From assembly GCA_002118135.1 (NCBI GenBank), contig BDIU01000028.1, positions 213,332 to 277,331 of the forward strand: a stretch of DNA of 64,000 nt. Direction: 5' to 3'. This stretch comes from Trebouxia sp. TZW2008 (taxonomy: Eukaryota > Chlorophyta > Trebouxiophyceae > Trebouxiales > Trebouxiaceae). This document shows positions 1 through 9,903 of the stretch, piece after piece. Made by a program: the position numbers and the translations under genes. The notes below the pieces were generated by a model. That model ran no database searches, was not told the DNA's origin, and was given only the letters and a program-made list of their open reading frames with translations. Within the stretch, counting starts at the first letter, position 1, and each line of letters starts with the position of its first letter.

Positions 1-686
1 GGATGGGGTGCCAAGGCTTCGCAGACACTTCTGCAGGTGAGACATGGCTGCTACACATCAGCATCAGCATCAACATCAGCATCATGTGTCCTCATGAGCT
101 TTTATGACCTGGCCAGGTGCATACAGAAGCAAACAAGTGCTTTCAAACGATTGTGCTTCAAGCTATGCACAGCAGGCAATCAGACATGCATCTGACAAGC
201 AACTTTTGATCTTGTGGTTGCTGATCTTCCCCTTCCTGGTCTGTTGTGTTGGTGCTGTGAATCACACGGGATGTGTGCTGTCTATTGCTGTCTGAAGGTT
301 CCACGCAGCAGTGTGAGGGCTGGGACTTGCTTGATAGCCCTCCATATCCTCCTCAATCGTCAATTTCTGGTGACTGGTAATTTGTGTCTGCACAGCTGCA
401 GCTGAAATGGCTTAACATGCAGGAAAGGAAAAAACTCAAGCCGTTAGGCACCATATTGGCAGCCTCTGCTTATACAGGTGCCCCAGCACTGTCAACATGC
501 AGAGTTTATGAAGGGACGTCTGTTGTGAGTGGCAGCTTATGTTATTTTGGGTTATTTGCTTTAGCTCTGCAGGTGCGAGGCAAGGACTTCAGACATGAGA
601 AGACCAAGAAGAAGCGTGGTTCTTACAAAGGCGGTCTCATCGACAACAACGTTAACTCTTTCAAGTTTGAAAGTGACGATGAATGA
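1..686 (+). CDS. Nopp140/SRP40 (NOLC1-like) C-terminal domain, 3' partial gene
   Basis: The last two exons of a gene entering from the left are visible: 1-36 and 573-686, separated by a GT-AG intron (37-572). The joined frame reads ...[12 protein letters not shown] then [16 protein letters not shown]...[10 protein letters not shown] and stops at 684-686. The block '[16 protein letters not shown]' followed by GG.ID..VNSFKF is the signature of the conserved SRP40 C-terminal domain of Nopp140, a nucleolar phosphoprotein that chaperones snoRNPs and links them to RNA polymerase I sites. The acidic Ser/Lys-rich repeat body typical of the family must lie outside the window. Family assignment is from the motif; function is from established knowledge of the family. 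Confidence 0.85.
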
Positions 687-877
687 TGCATCAGATGCCT
701 TTTGCGCTGACAGAAGATGTTTTGAGAAGATCTACAAGCAAGCTGACATGAGCAAACATAGAGCACTCACAGACTTTTTGTTACAGCTCGCAATGCGTAC
801 ATGCTTTCTTGCATTGCTCAGTGAGCATTGCACTTCTGTCCACATTAGACTCATCCTGCTTTGCCGGTTACATCATA

Positions 878-882
878 TGTAA
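878..882 (+). terminator. Possible TGTAA polyadenylation signal
   Basis: A TGTAA pentamer, the usual poly(A) signal of green algae, lies about 190 bp after the Nopp140 stop codon. A pentamer is common by chance, so this is only a candidate. Confidence 0.3.
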
Positions 883-1543
883 CATCATATTGCAGACCCT
901 TATCAACTTGTCTGGCAGCCCGAAATGACGTCTAGAATTCGACAGCACTTATCGCTTTTGATATGGAGCAAGGCATTGTTCATAAACTTGGGAGTTGTCA
1001 AGGCGTGGCTCTAGATCTGCTGCGCTGCCTTTCCCTGCCAAGTAGTGATGCGCAGCTTCACAGCAGACATAGCGGGGACTGATGTTCAAGCACCACTTTG
1101 GGTTGAGGAACCTGTTTCACAATGACTGCCAGTGACACGGTAAAGTGCAAGAGTGACTTCATTCAGTCATTGACTTGCTTCTTCTGGATCTGTCAAACGC
1201 ACCAGGCTCAAGATGCGCACGCATGGCATGAAACATTGGACAATGCTTTTGCTTTCAGATGACTTTGATGTAGTGCACTGGCCATTGCATTTCGAATATT
1301 CATCTCTGGACAATCGATCAAATCTGTGTCAATGAAGTAGAACCATTATGTCAAAACAGCATAAAGCATTTCAGTAGCTGACAGTCTGACACACAAAGGA
1401 TGCATCTTAGCACAAATCACAAAACTGCATGTTTGCACAGAGGAAAGAATACTAGCTGTGCACGAACAAACTTTGACGCATAGACCAACACTGTGTGACA
1501 GACATTGCAGTCTCAAGAATTGTGAATAACACGAGCAGGAAAG
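883..1543. other. Intergenic, convergent 3' ends
   Basis: I see no convincing coding exon or RNA here. It lies between the 3' end of the Nopp140 gene on the plus strand and the 3' end of the next gene on the minus strand, so it probably holds their 3' untranslated regions. Confidence 0.5.
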
Positions 1544-3770
1544 TCAGGCATCAGCATGCTCTGTGCTGAAGTCCTCCAAACTCAAAGGCTGACTAGAAGG
1601 CTGCACAGCTGCAGTTGTGGAAGCTGCTCTGAATTGCTGCAAGCTGCGGATGCCAGACTTCCTGGGATCTGGTCTGGCTAGCTGCTTGCCCTCGGCTCTC
1701 TGGCCTACATGACCTGCCAGGTCCTTGAGCTCAGCTGCAACACGAGCTAGATGTGCCAGTTGTGTGTTCACCCCACGAGACACCTCTGGTCTGAGCTGGA
1801 TGTCTATTGGCATTGACCCTGTCCTGTTGATATCTCCCGTGTCAAGATCAGGAATGACGGCCTTCGCCTGCTTGCCCTGTGCTGCCACCTGCCTCGCTCG
1901 AGCAGCTTCAAGCGTCGACATGTAGTCGCCAAGGATGCCTTGAGGAGCAGATTGCGAGGTCGCCAGCTGCGCTGGTTCCTGCGTGCTAGGCCCTGCTTCG
2001 TCCTGCTCCGCCGCTGCAGCAACTATGGACGCAGAGGCACCGCTGGCCTCCACCCCTTCTTGCTCCTGCATCTGCTGTTGTCGCTGCATCTCCAGAGCCT
2101 CTGCCTTGCGTTTGGCAGCTTCCATGCGTGCCATATAGTCTGCCATCACCCCTTGATACTGCGGCAAGGCTGACTTGAACTGTGTCACTGTTGTCTCCTG
2201 CTCAGGAAATTGCACATCAAATGGCTGCTGCACAGCTGCTGTGTCCACCTGCATGCAATAAACATTGTCATGATCCTGTGCTGACAAACATCAAAGGCTG
2301 TAAGTTTGCTTGGGGTGGGCAGGAGCATTGATGAAGCTGCAGCATCTGTCATATGTCAAGGTCAAAACCACAGGAACTCAAAACGTTTCAGCTTCACCAG
2401 CTTTGCAAACACATGTCAGACTACACTGATAGAATGCCCCAGCCAAGCCCAAGCAGACAAGTTCCCCTTGCAAGCTAAGCCTTACGCTATGACTTACAGC
2501 GGCAGTTGCAAGTTGCATCAGAGCTGTGTAGTTTTTCTGGCATACAACTTTTGCATACCTGAAGAGCAGACTCCTGAGATGCATTTGTGCCAGCCTGCCA
2601 GTCACCCACAGATGATGCTAGCATAGCATTGCCTGGCTCTTCCAGCTGTATAGACCTGAATCACAGCAGCACAAGCTTTCAGTGAAGGCTGGATGTAGCG
2701 TCAGTGGTGCATCACAAGAGGGAAGGACATAACTATAGCAAGCTTGTGTCATGAGTCAACAATGTGTGCATGTTTGCGGCATGTGCAAGCATCAAGCATC
2801 AAAAGTTTCAGAGCTTAAGCAGAACGGCTGCAGACAACCTGGATTGAGTACCACACGACATGTGCTTGCCCAAGAGTGCAAAAGGCACAAAGTGTCAGTC
2901 CTGCTGTCAAGGGCTTCATCTGCAGCGGCGTCAGCCTCATGGGTCTGTCAGTTACCCAGCAGCGTCAAAATAGCCAGAGCCAAAAGTGCAAAGCCCTCGC
3001 GATGTCATCCCTGCTATTGAGCGCCTCAGCAGCAGCAGCATCAGCCGCCAAACATCATACTCACATGTCCAGGCCGTCGATTGTGCATCAGAGAAACAGT
3101 GTCCTACCTGCTATCAAGAGCCTCATCAGCAGTAGCATCGGCATCATAGGTCTGCCAATTGCCAGCAGCATCAAAGTAGCCAGAGCTTGAGCATGCAACA
3201 ACACAGTGACCTGCTGTTGAGCGCCTCAGCAGCAGCAGCAGCAGCATTAGCTGCCAAACATCATCCAAGTTGACATGTCCAGAACTCAATATTGCAACAA
3301 AAGTGCAATGTCTCACCTGCTACCAAGAGCCTGATTTGCAATAGCATTGGCATCACAGGCCTGCCAGTTACCAGCAGCACCAAAGTAGCCAGAGCCAAGA
3401 GTGCCATTGGCTGTATTGGCATTCAATTGGCCAGAGTGCAAGAATACAAACAACATGCATACCTGCTATCGAGAACTTCGTCTGCAGTGGCATCAGCATC
3501 ATAGATCTGCCAGTTACCAGCAGCATCAAAGTAGCCAGAGCCAAGAGTGACCTGCCTGCCTGCCAGATCTGGCACATCCATACTACTACCTACATCCTTT
3601 TGCCCCTGCAATCCTTCCATTTCTGCATCCTGCTCACTGCTTGCCCTTCTATCTACTTCACCATGCTGCCGCAGACGATACTCTTCTTCCTGAAGCAGCA
3701 CACAGCATGCATGTGTTGATGACACGTGTGTATGAGCTACCAGGGCAGCCAACGCAGGGATCATACACAT
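1544..3770 (-). CDS. Unknown Gln/Ala-rich protein with a repeated DYM..(L/M)EAA motif
   Basis: Three exons join in frame: 3689-3463, 2655-2559 and 2248-1544 (stop at 1544). This gives 342 residues from the first of these exons; the frame is open upstream to an ATG at 3770, but the true start is uncertain. I do not recognise the family. The protein begins with an acidic stretch (EEEYRLRQHG...), then 'GSGYFDAAGNWQIYDAD', then a charged C-terminal part in which QGVMADYMARMEAAKRK and QGILGDYMSTLEAARAR form an internal duplication of about 18 residues. The last 60 residues are basic. Downstream of exon 3689-3463 there are several decayed copies of its 3' end with the donor site (listed separately); the best copy (3181-3105) keeps an open frame. 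It could be a nuclear or RNA-associated protein, but nothing proves this. Confidence 0.6.
2893..3390 (-). repeat. Donor-edge exon copies (GYFDAAGNWQ array)
   Basis: Downstream of exon 3689-3463 lie direct copies of its last 75-90 bp, each ending in ...GATAGCAG or a variant of it. Copies are near 3390-3313, 3240-3213 (short), 3181-3105, 3060-3007 and 2970-2893. The 3181-3105 copy reads SGYFDAAGNWQTYDADAT.. and is almost intact, with a usable donor (gtagga). The others carry substitutions (GYFGAAGNWQACD) or a frameshift and stop. All lie 3' of the intact exon. Confidence 0.85.
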
Positions 3771-4318
3771 CTAAGCTTGATGCCAGCAATGTCTAGTTCT
3801 GACGCATACTACAAGGTCAGCATTTCCCAGACTTCTTGGCATAGACACAGGGTTCATTGAGTCATGGCCTTGTATGATGAGCTTAAGGATGCTGGGCAAC
3901 CAAACCAGACGGGACTCAGAGGATGCACTGACTGTCCAGGCATGGTATGCATGCTTATTTTGTCCCAGCTTATATGCAGCAGAAATACCATGAACAACGA
4001 CATTTTGTTTGTCCAGAAGCAAATTCATGCACAGTGTCATACCACACTAGACAGCGCGTAAGTGATCAGAAATTAGCCTTGTAGGTTGGGGTCACCACGT
4101 GGCAGTCACTTGCCTGTTCATGTTGTAGCAGGCTGGCTCAGGTCAGCAGCTCACACTGGTAACCTTTTTGCATAGGTCCCAACAGCACAGTCAGTACTGC
4201 AGAAGTACTGAGCAAAGCCATAACACCTTAGTCTGAGCCCATGCTGTGCAGCAGCATGCAATACACAGCACGTCATACCTTGACGTGACTTGAAGCCCCA
4301 CAGTTACAAACCAGACAG

Positions 4319-7300
4319 CTAAGCCCTCATGAGTTGGGGCAAATCTTGAAGGGGTAGGCCTGAAATGCCTCTGCCTAAGGGGATCGTGCGAATGCCAACA
4401 GAAGGATGGCGTTTATTGTACAAGTCAGGGTGATGCTGGGGACGGAATTTGTAGCTGGGGCCTGGCCGGGGCCCAGGGGGGGTGTGCTGGGGTAGGGGGA
4501 CCACCTGAAGGCACAGACACACACACACACACTTGGATGGCGTGCCTGTGCAGGACTCACATGCACACACACACAGAGGGATGTGAGTCCTGCAGTAGCA
4601 CCTCATCCTGCTGTGTGTGTGCCCATGTCTTGCAGTCATCCCATAATGTTCAATCAATCTCATGCCCTCATGCTATACATGTTGTAATCCGAATACTTGC
4701 ATTGCTGTGCTCCTGTTTGACGCATTGTCTTAATGGTGTCAAAGCAGGCAACTCGTCACGCATGTGGAACTGACAATACATCATCCGCTGCTCAAGTTAT
4801 GCATTATGCTTGCTTGCCAATCACATTCAGTGGCAGTCACGGCAACACAAAAGACAGCACGCTGCAATGACCACGTGCTGTTGACATGCTGCAGACACTA
4901 GTCAGCATGCTGTTGACAATCAAGTCAGGAACTTCTGGAAAATTCATCAGGGCCTTTGGAATCATCACGGTACAAATATACATAAACGGCATACTGGTTG
5001 GGCTCAAAGGCCTTGTTAGGTATAGTCATCAAGCAACTGTCTTTCAGCATCAGGGTACTATGTATGTTTGTGGGTACCTGAGTGCTGCCTGAGAGGGGGC
5101 GTCCTAGAGCCATAGGGGGGGCGATCACAGGGGGAAAGGACTGACCTGCGTGGCAGATCTGTAGGCATTGGCTCCCAGGATCTTGCCACACACGCCAAAG
5201 TGCACCAGCGCATACATCAGCCCTGCATCGTCCAAGCTAGCATGTCAGTACTTACACTTTCAGACATGACTGGCTATGATTTCTGACAGCAAACTTTGGC
5301 TGACATGATCAGATCTTGCATCCAATGCACACTGTATGCAATTCTGAAGCGCATATGGTGATCTGCAGTCTATTATATTGTTGATTGCCATGGCCCATTT
5401 TCATGCAGCTACTGGGGTGCAGCCAAAACAACACAGCAATGTTCATGGCAAGGCATGCTTGACTGAGCTACAGTGCAAATCACTCGTGATTTCACTTTTG
5501 GGCAGAGCCAGACCTAGCACACCAACCCCAGCTGCCACTGCTATCCCAACTACCACACCTGTGTTGCCACCCTTGCTGCCTGTGCCTGCCACAGCTGGAG
5601 GCGGCGGTGGCGGCTTGGCTGCAGCCTGCAAAGTATGCCAAGGTGAGCTTCTGCTAAATCACTGTCTTTTCTCAAAACTGCACAAACTTTGCTGTGGCTT
5701 TGGCTGGCAAAGCTTTGTCATGCTTGGGGGGTTGTGCTATTAAGAAAGGGAGTGTATACATTCCCACAGATTTTGCTGCGGCCCAGAGCGTCAACAGCTG
5801 TGGACCATGCATGGGCAGATGGGGCTTTGACCCAAGCCTGGGAGTGTACGCACACATGCCTGTGATACCTTGGCTGTTGCTCATGTGTGGCATCTGACAG
5901 ACTTCCTGGCTGCAAGTGATCACTAAATACAGTGCAACATGCTGCTTGCTTTCAACCAAGCTGCTGGGATGACGCCTGACAACAACCAAATTTGTAGTCA
6001 AAGGGTCCCCTAACTACTGTATACGTAGCTGCTGGTGCTGTATGGACTCATTTCCGCATGACCTGTACTTTGCCAAGTGCACTGTCCTTCAGAAATGCAA
6101 ATCTGGTGCTTTGTGACAGCAGGGATTGCAATTGTTGGCTGCAACAAGCCAATGCGTCAGAAGCGGCTGGCATATCCTGCTGATCTGCTGACAGTTGTCA
6201 GTTGGCAAGACTGTTGAAAGGGCATTGATCTTTGTAAGTGCTATCTATGCCAGCATGAGAAGCATTGAGTTGGTGCAAGTACAACATAAGCTTCAGTGAC
6301 TGAGTGCCTGTTGACTGCTTAACTCTGCTGCAGCTTACTCTTCTGCCAATCAGGCAGGACCTTTTTGGGCAAGATACTCCACACTAGCCCTGCCATGGCA
6401 GTACTTCTCTTTCTTTCTGCTGAAGCAGTTGTACAAAGTGTTCATTTCTCCAAAAAGCATTGGGCAAATCCATACCCACCTGGACGGCTCTGCGGCTGAT
6501 GTACAGCACGGCCTGTCTGCTAGCTTGTCGCTATCAGCCACGTAGTCACCAAGAGAGAGTCACATATGACAACATGTAAACATAGTCAGTATTTTCGGTG
6601 TAGTCTGACTGGACACTACTGAGATGAGGATGAGCTACTCACCTGGATAGCTCCTGTGGCTGTGGTGCAGCAAGGCCTGTCTGCTAGCCTGCGTCGTCTG
6701 GTGTCCTGCTCTGGCTGACTAGCAGCTCGCCACCTGTCATGCAATGACATGCCCAGCAATGCCAAGGCTGACTCATGGCTCAGCAGCTTCCTGCTGCTTG
6801 TTGGGCTGGCTATGCAGCTGGGGTCGCATGTCTGCAGGGACATCACACCTGATCAGTATGAAGGCTTTCTCTAGACAATTGCAGGACAGCAGATGAGTGA
6901 CTGTTCACTCACAAGGTCGAGCCTCAGGCAAGGCACACAGCTCTCTACACACCAGATGTCTGCAGACATAGTTGACAGGACCAGACTGTGGCTCAGCAGC
7001 TTGCGGCTGCCTGATGGATTGGCTATGCAGCTGAGGTCACAAGTCTGCAGACACATCATGGTCACTGTGAGAAGCCATCTCTGAGGACATGCAAAAGGAG
7101 TTGATGCTTGAAAGTCCTGATGGTGCATGGCAATGATCAACCTTGCCAGGGCAAAGGGACCAATCAAAGGTACATATGTTCTTTGATGCGCTTAGTGTGA
7201 CACCATCCTCAGCCAGGTATGCAGGTGAGGGCTTGAATCACATATCTGCAGTGAGTAGATAAGTTGCATGCATTCAGCTGTCCCAGCACTGCAGGATGCT

Positions 7301-9239
7301 GAGCGAAAGGCTGTCTCAGCATATGCATCAGCTGGCTTGTTGCGTCACGCCGACGTGTTGATTGCCTCTGTCGTTCAGAAAACAGCCAGCCTGAAATTTG
7401 CAAGGAGCTTTAGACAGTTTGTACACAACAGCCTGTCATGCAAGGCAAACCATATTGCAGCTCGCATCAGCAGCTTTGCCTTGGAGACCTAAGGTGCTTT
7501 CAGCTAACCAGATTGGCAGTGAGCAGGCACTGCACTGGCGCAGGTCCAGCTGCAACCTAAGCCACAGGGTGTGCCAGGGGCACCATGCTATCCTGGGTGA
7601 CATTGGTAAGGATAATCACGGCAGAAGACATCAGGGAGTACTCACCAGATTTGCAGTCAGCAAGTATTGAACTGATGCAGGTCCACGCGCAATCTGAGCC
7701 ATCGATTTTACCAAGGGCACCATGTTATTCTGAATGACCTTAGTAATGACAATCCAGGCAGGGGCCATCAGGGCAGACTCACCAGATTTGCAGTCAGCAG
7801 GTACTGAACCGGCGCAGGTCCAGGTGCAATCTGCGCCACAGGTTTTGCCAAGGGCACCATGCTATCCTGGGTGACATTACTAATGGCAATCTGGGCAGAA
7901 GCCAGCAGAGCAGCCCCTGAGGCTGTGTACACCTGCCCTGGGTTGGATGACAAAGTGCTGGACAGGCTGGAAGCTGCAGCGGAAGTCAAGGCACTGTCAG
8001 CTGTGTTGGGGAACAGCACCTCTGTGTCCAGACTGATGCTGTTCACCTGCAGCAAAAGTAATTTGCTGAACTTGAGTTGGTGATCTGAAGGGATATTTCC
8101 AAGATTTGCACTGACTAGCAACTTTATAAACAAACCAAAAAATTGATATCAGGTGCTATACACTGCAGCAGCAAGCAGCAATCTGCTTTAACATTTTGTG
8201 ACTTAGCAGCAGGTCCCCTTGCTGAAGCTGCTTTCAGAGTTGAAAATACAGTTTCCATGAACATAATCTGTGGACAGCTGGACTGTAAAAGCTGTATACG
8301 CAAAGGCTATGTCAACGCAACGCTGCAAAATTCCTGTTGCATGCCTTTCACGCAGTACAGCTGCCAGAATCAGGGATCCAACGCAAGCACACTTCATCAA
8401 AAGAGCATCAGTCAAGCATGCTAAAGTTCACTTGCAGGCACAGTCTTGTATGTCAAGCCAGCAATAAACAAGAAGACCGCGCGGAGTCTTAGTACCTGTA
8501 GCAGTGTGCGAGTGAGGGCGAGTTGGAATGACTTCTGCCCAAAGCCGCCAATCTGCACAATGCTGATGTCTACATCAAGTGGTGCTGTGAATGTGGTGAT
8601 GGACTCGCTGAGATTGCCCATGATGTTGTTCACTGCTGCAAGTGTGCTAGCATCTACACCACTCATGTAAGTACGGAATCTGACCACTGGCTGCTGAGTG
8701 GGTGGTGGTGGTGGCGATAGAGAAGGTGGTGGCGGGGGTCCAGATTCTGGCGGTGGCGGAAACTCTGCCACAGGTGGTGGCGGGAACTCTGGCTCAGGTG
8801 GTGGCGGGAAAACTGGCTCAGGTGGTGGCGGGAGAGGAGGTGGGAGGAAAGTTGGTGGTGGTGGGCTGACTGGTGTTGGTGTCATACCTGGTGGGTTAGG
8901 CGGCGGTGGCGGTGGGGGGCTGGGCGGTGGAGGGGAGGGAGGCGGGGGAAACGGAGGTGGTGGTGACGGTGGCGGAGGTGAGGGCGGCGGTGGCGAGGGG
9001 GGTAGGGCTGGGGGTGAGGGAGGGGGAGGTGGTGAGGGCGGTATTGGAGGAGGGGGCTCATTGAAGTTGATGAAGTATGGGTTTTCGGTCTCTGCAGGGG
9101 TGGGGGTGGCAGGGGGTTCCATGATGGGCTCAGGCTCAGGCTCTGGTGCTGGCACTGGGGCAGGTACTGGTGCTGGTGCTGCATTGCAGAAGACGAGAGT
9201 GTCAGTGACAGTAATGTGACCTCCATATACAGCAGCCAA
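4319..9239 (-). CDS. Proline-rich (PPSPPP) single-pass membrane protein, pherophorin-like
   Basis: In-frame exons run about 9239-8496, 8046-7783, 6831-6643, 5625-5514, 5222-5146 and 4504-4319; all junctions keep phase and the frame stops at 4319. The first holds an AP-repeat then about 120 residues of PPSPPP/EPxFPPPP, followed by a globular end (VVRFRTYMSGVDAS...). The next exon reads as a Ser/Ala-rich domain (VNSISLDTEVLFPN..). The next has paired cysteines (TCDPSCIAS.. and RPCCTT). After PPPPPP comes a hydrophobic helix (GVVVGIAVAAGVGVLG joined to LMYALVHFG), then a basic, Pro-rich tail. This looks like a Hyp-rich glycoprotein ectodomain of the pherophorin/extensin sort with one membrane anchor. 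The 5' end is unresolved: an open stretch at about 9702-9440 (with CITGTGTCSIASIG) may be a further exon, and continuity with the coiled-coil gene upstream cannot be excluded. Confidence 0.6.
6480..7250 (-). repeat. Edge copies flanking exon 6831-6643
   Basis: Upstream of the intact exon (TCDPSCIASPTSSRKLLS...) lies a copy near 7053-6950 reading TCDLSCIANPSGSRKLLS, and a more decayed one near 7247. Downstream, near 6545-6480, is a copy of the 3' part (KLADRPCCTSAAEPSR plus donor gtgggt). So acceptor-edge copies lie upstream and a donor-edge copy downstream of the same exon. Confidence 0.75.
7480..7730 (-). repeat. Donor-edge copies of exon 8046-7783
   Basis: Two further copies of the last 80-100 bp of the preceding exon (DSMVPLAKPVAQIAPGPAP...LLTANL plus donor) lie downstream, near 7730-7640 and 7610-7498. 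The second has an in-frame TAG (PVA then stop) and the first has several substitutions. Both still end in GCAAATCTG or GCCAATCTG followed by a GT. Confidence 0.8.
8690..9060. repeat. Pyrimidine-rich (CCN) coding repeat
   Basis: On the minus strand this is the PPSPPP-encoding part of the proline-rich exon. On the plus strand it appears as a purine-rich GGTGG/GGCGG tract that also stays open as a glycine-rich frame, which I regard as a shadow. Confidence 0.9.
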
Positions 9240-9749
9240 AAGTAGATAATGATAATGATGTCTGGCCTGATATGTGGTGCTGGCCCATTGGTGCAGGTCC
9301 CTGGTGCTGCATGACAGGGCATACAGTAAGGCAGGGGTCCACTATCAGTGACAGGCGTCTAGGTGTAAATGACCAAACTCTACTTAATAGTAAATGGACC
9401 TCAAGCTTGGTATGCAGCAGCAGAAGGCATAATTCTAGCGTCTGGCTTGAAATGGTGCTGATGCCAATGCTGGCAATGCTGCAAGTACCGGTGCCCGTGA
9501 TGCATTGCAATGCAGCCATCCAGCCAAGGGTCTGCTTGTACTGCTTGACAACATTGTTGGCAGTGAAATCAGCAGAATCTGGTGAACAATGATCAGTATA
9601 ATCAGTGATGAGAGCTCTGCAGTATAGCTGGATTGTCTGCTTATGCGTCAATGGATTGGCTAATGTTAGCTGTACAGTGAATGCAGCAATTGACTTCAGC
9701 ATCAACTCTTGATAGCACAGCCGACGAGACTAGACTTTTGTGCCAGCAA

Positions 9750-9898
9750 TGCAGAAAGGAAAAGAAAAGAAAGTAAAAGAAAAGAAAGAATGAAGAAAAG
9801 AACACAACACAACAGAAAAAAAGAAAAAAAGGGAAGGGAAGGGAAGGGAAGGGAAGGGAAGGGAAGGGAAGGGAAGGGAAGGGAAGGGAAGGGAAGGG
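9750..9898. repeat. Polypurine tract with (GGGAA)n microsatellite
   Basis: A purine-only or nearly purine-only stretch (AAAGAAAAG...) is followed by about 13 tandem GGGAA units (9831-9898). It ends a few bases from the putative donor of the coiled-coil exon that ends at 9904. Read on the minus strand it is a pyrimidine tract, (TTCCC)n. Confidence 0.95.
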
Positions 9899-9903
9899 CG
9901 CAC

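Noticed and set aside
3120..3200. Mutually exclusive exon choice (as in Dscam-like arrays) for the exon-edge copies
   Set aside because: Copies are partial (one splice site only) and mostly carry stops or frameshifts, so most cannot be full alternative exons; only a few remain plausible as rare isoforms.
8698..9219. Glycine-rich plus-strand frame (GGGGG repeats)
   Set aside because: It is the shadow of the PPSPPP exon on the minus strand, which joins in frame to downstream exons.
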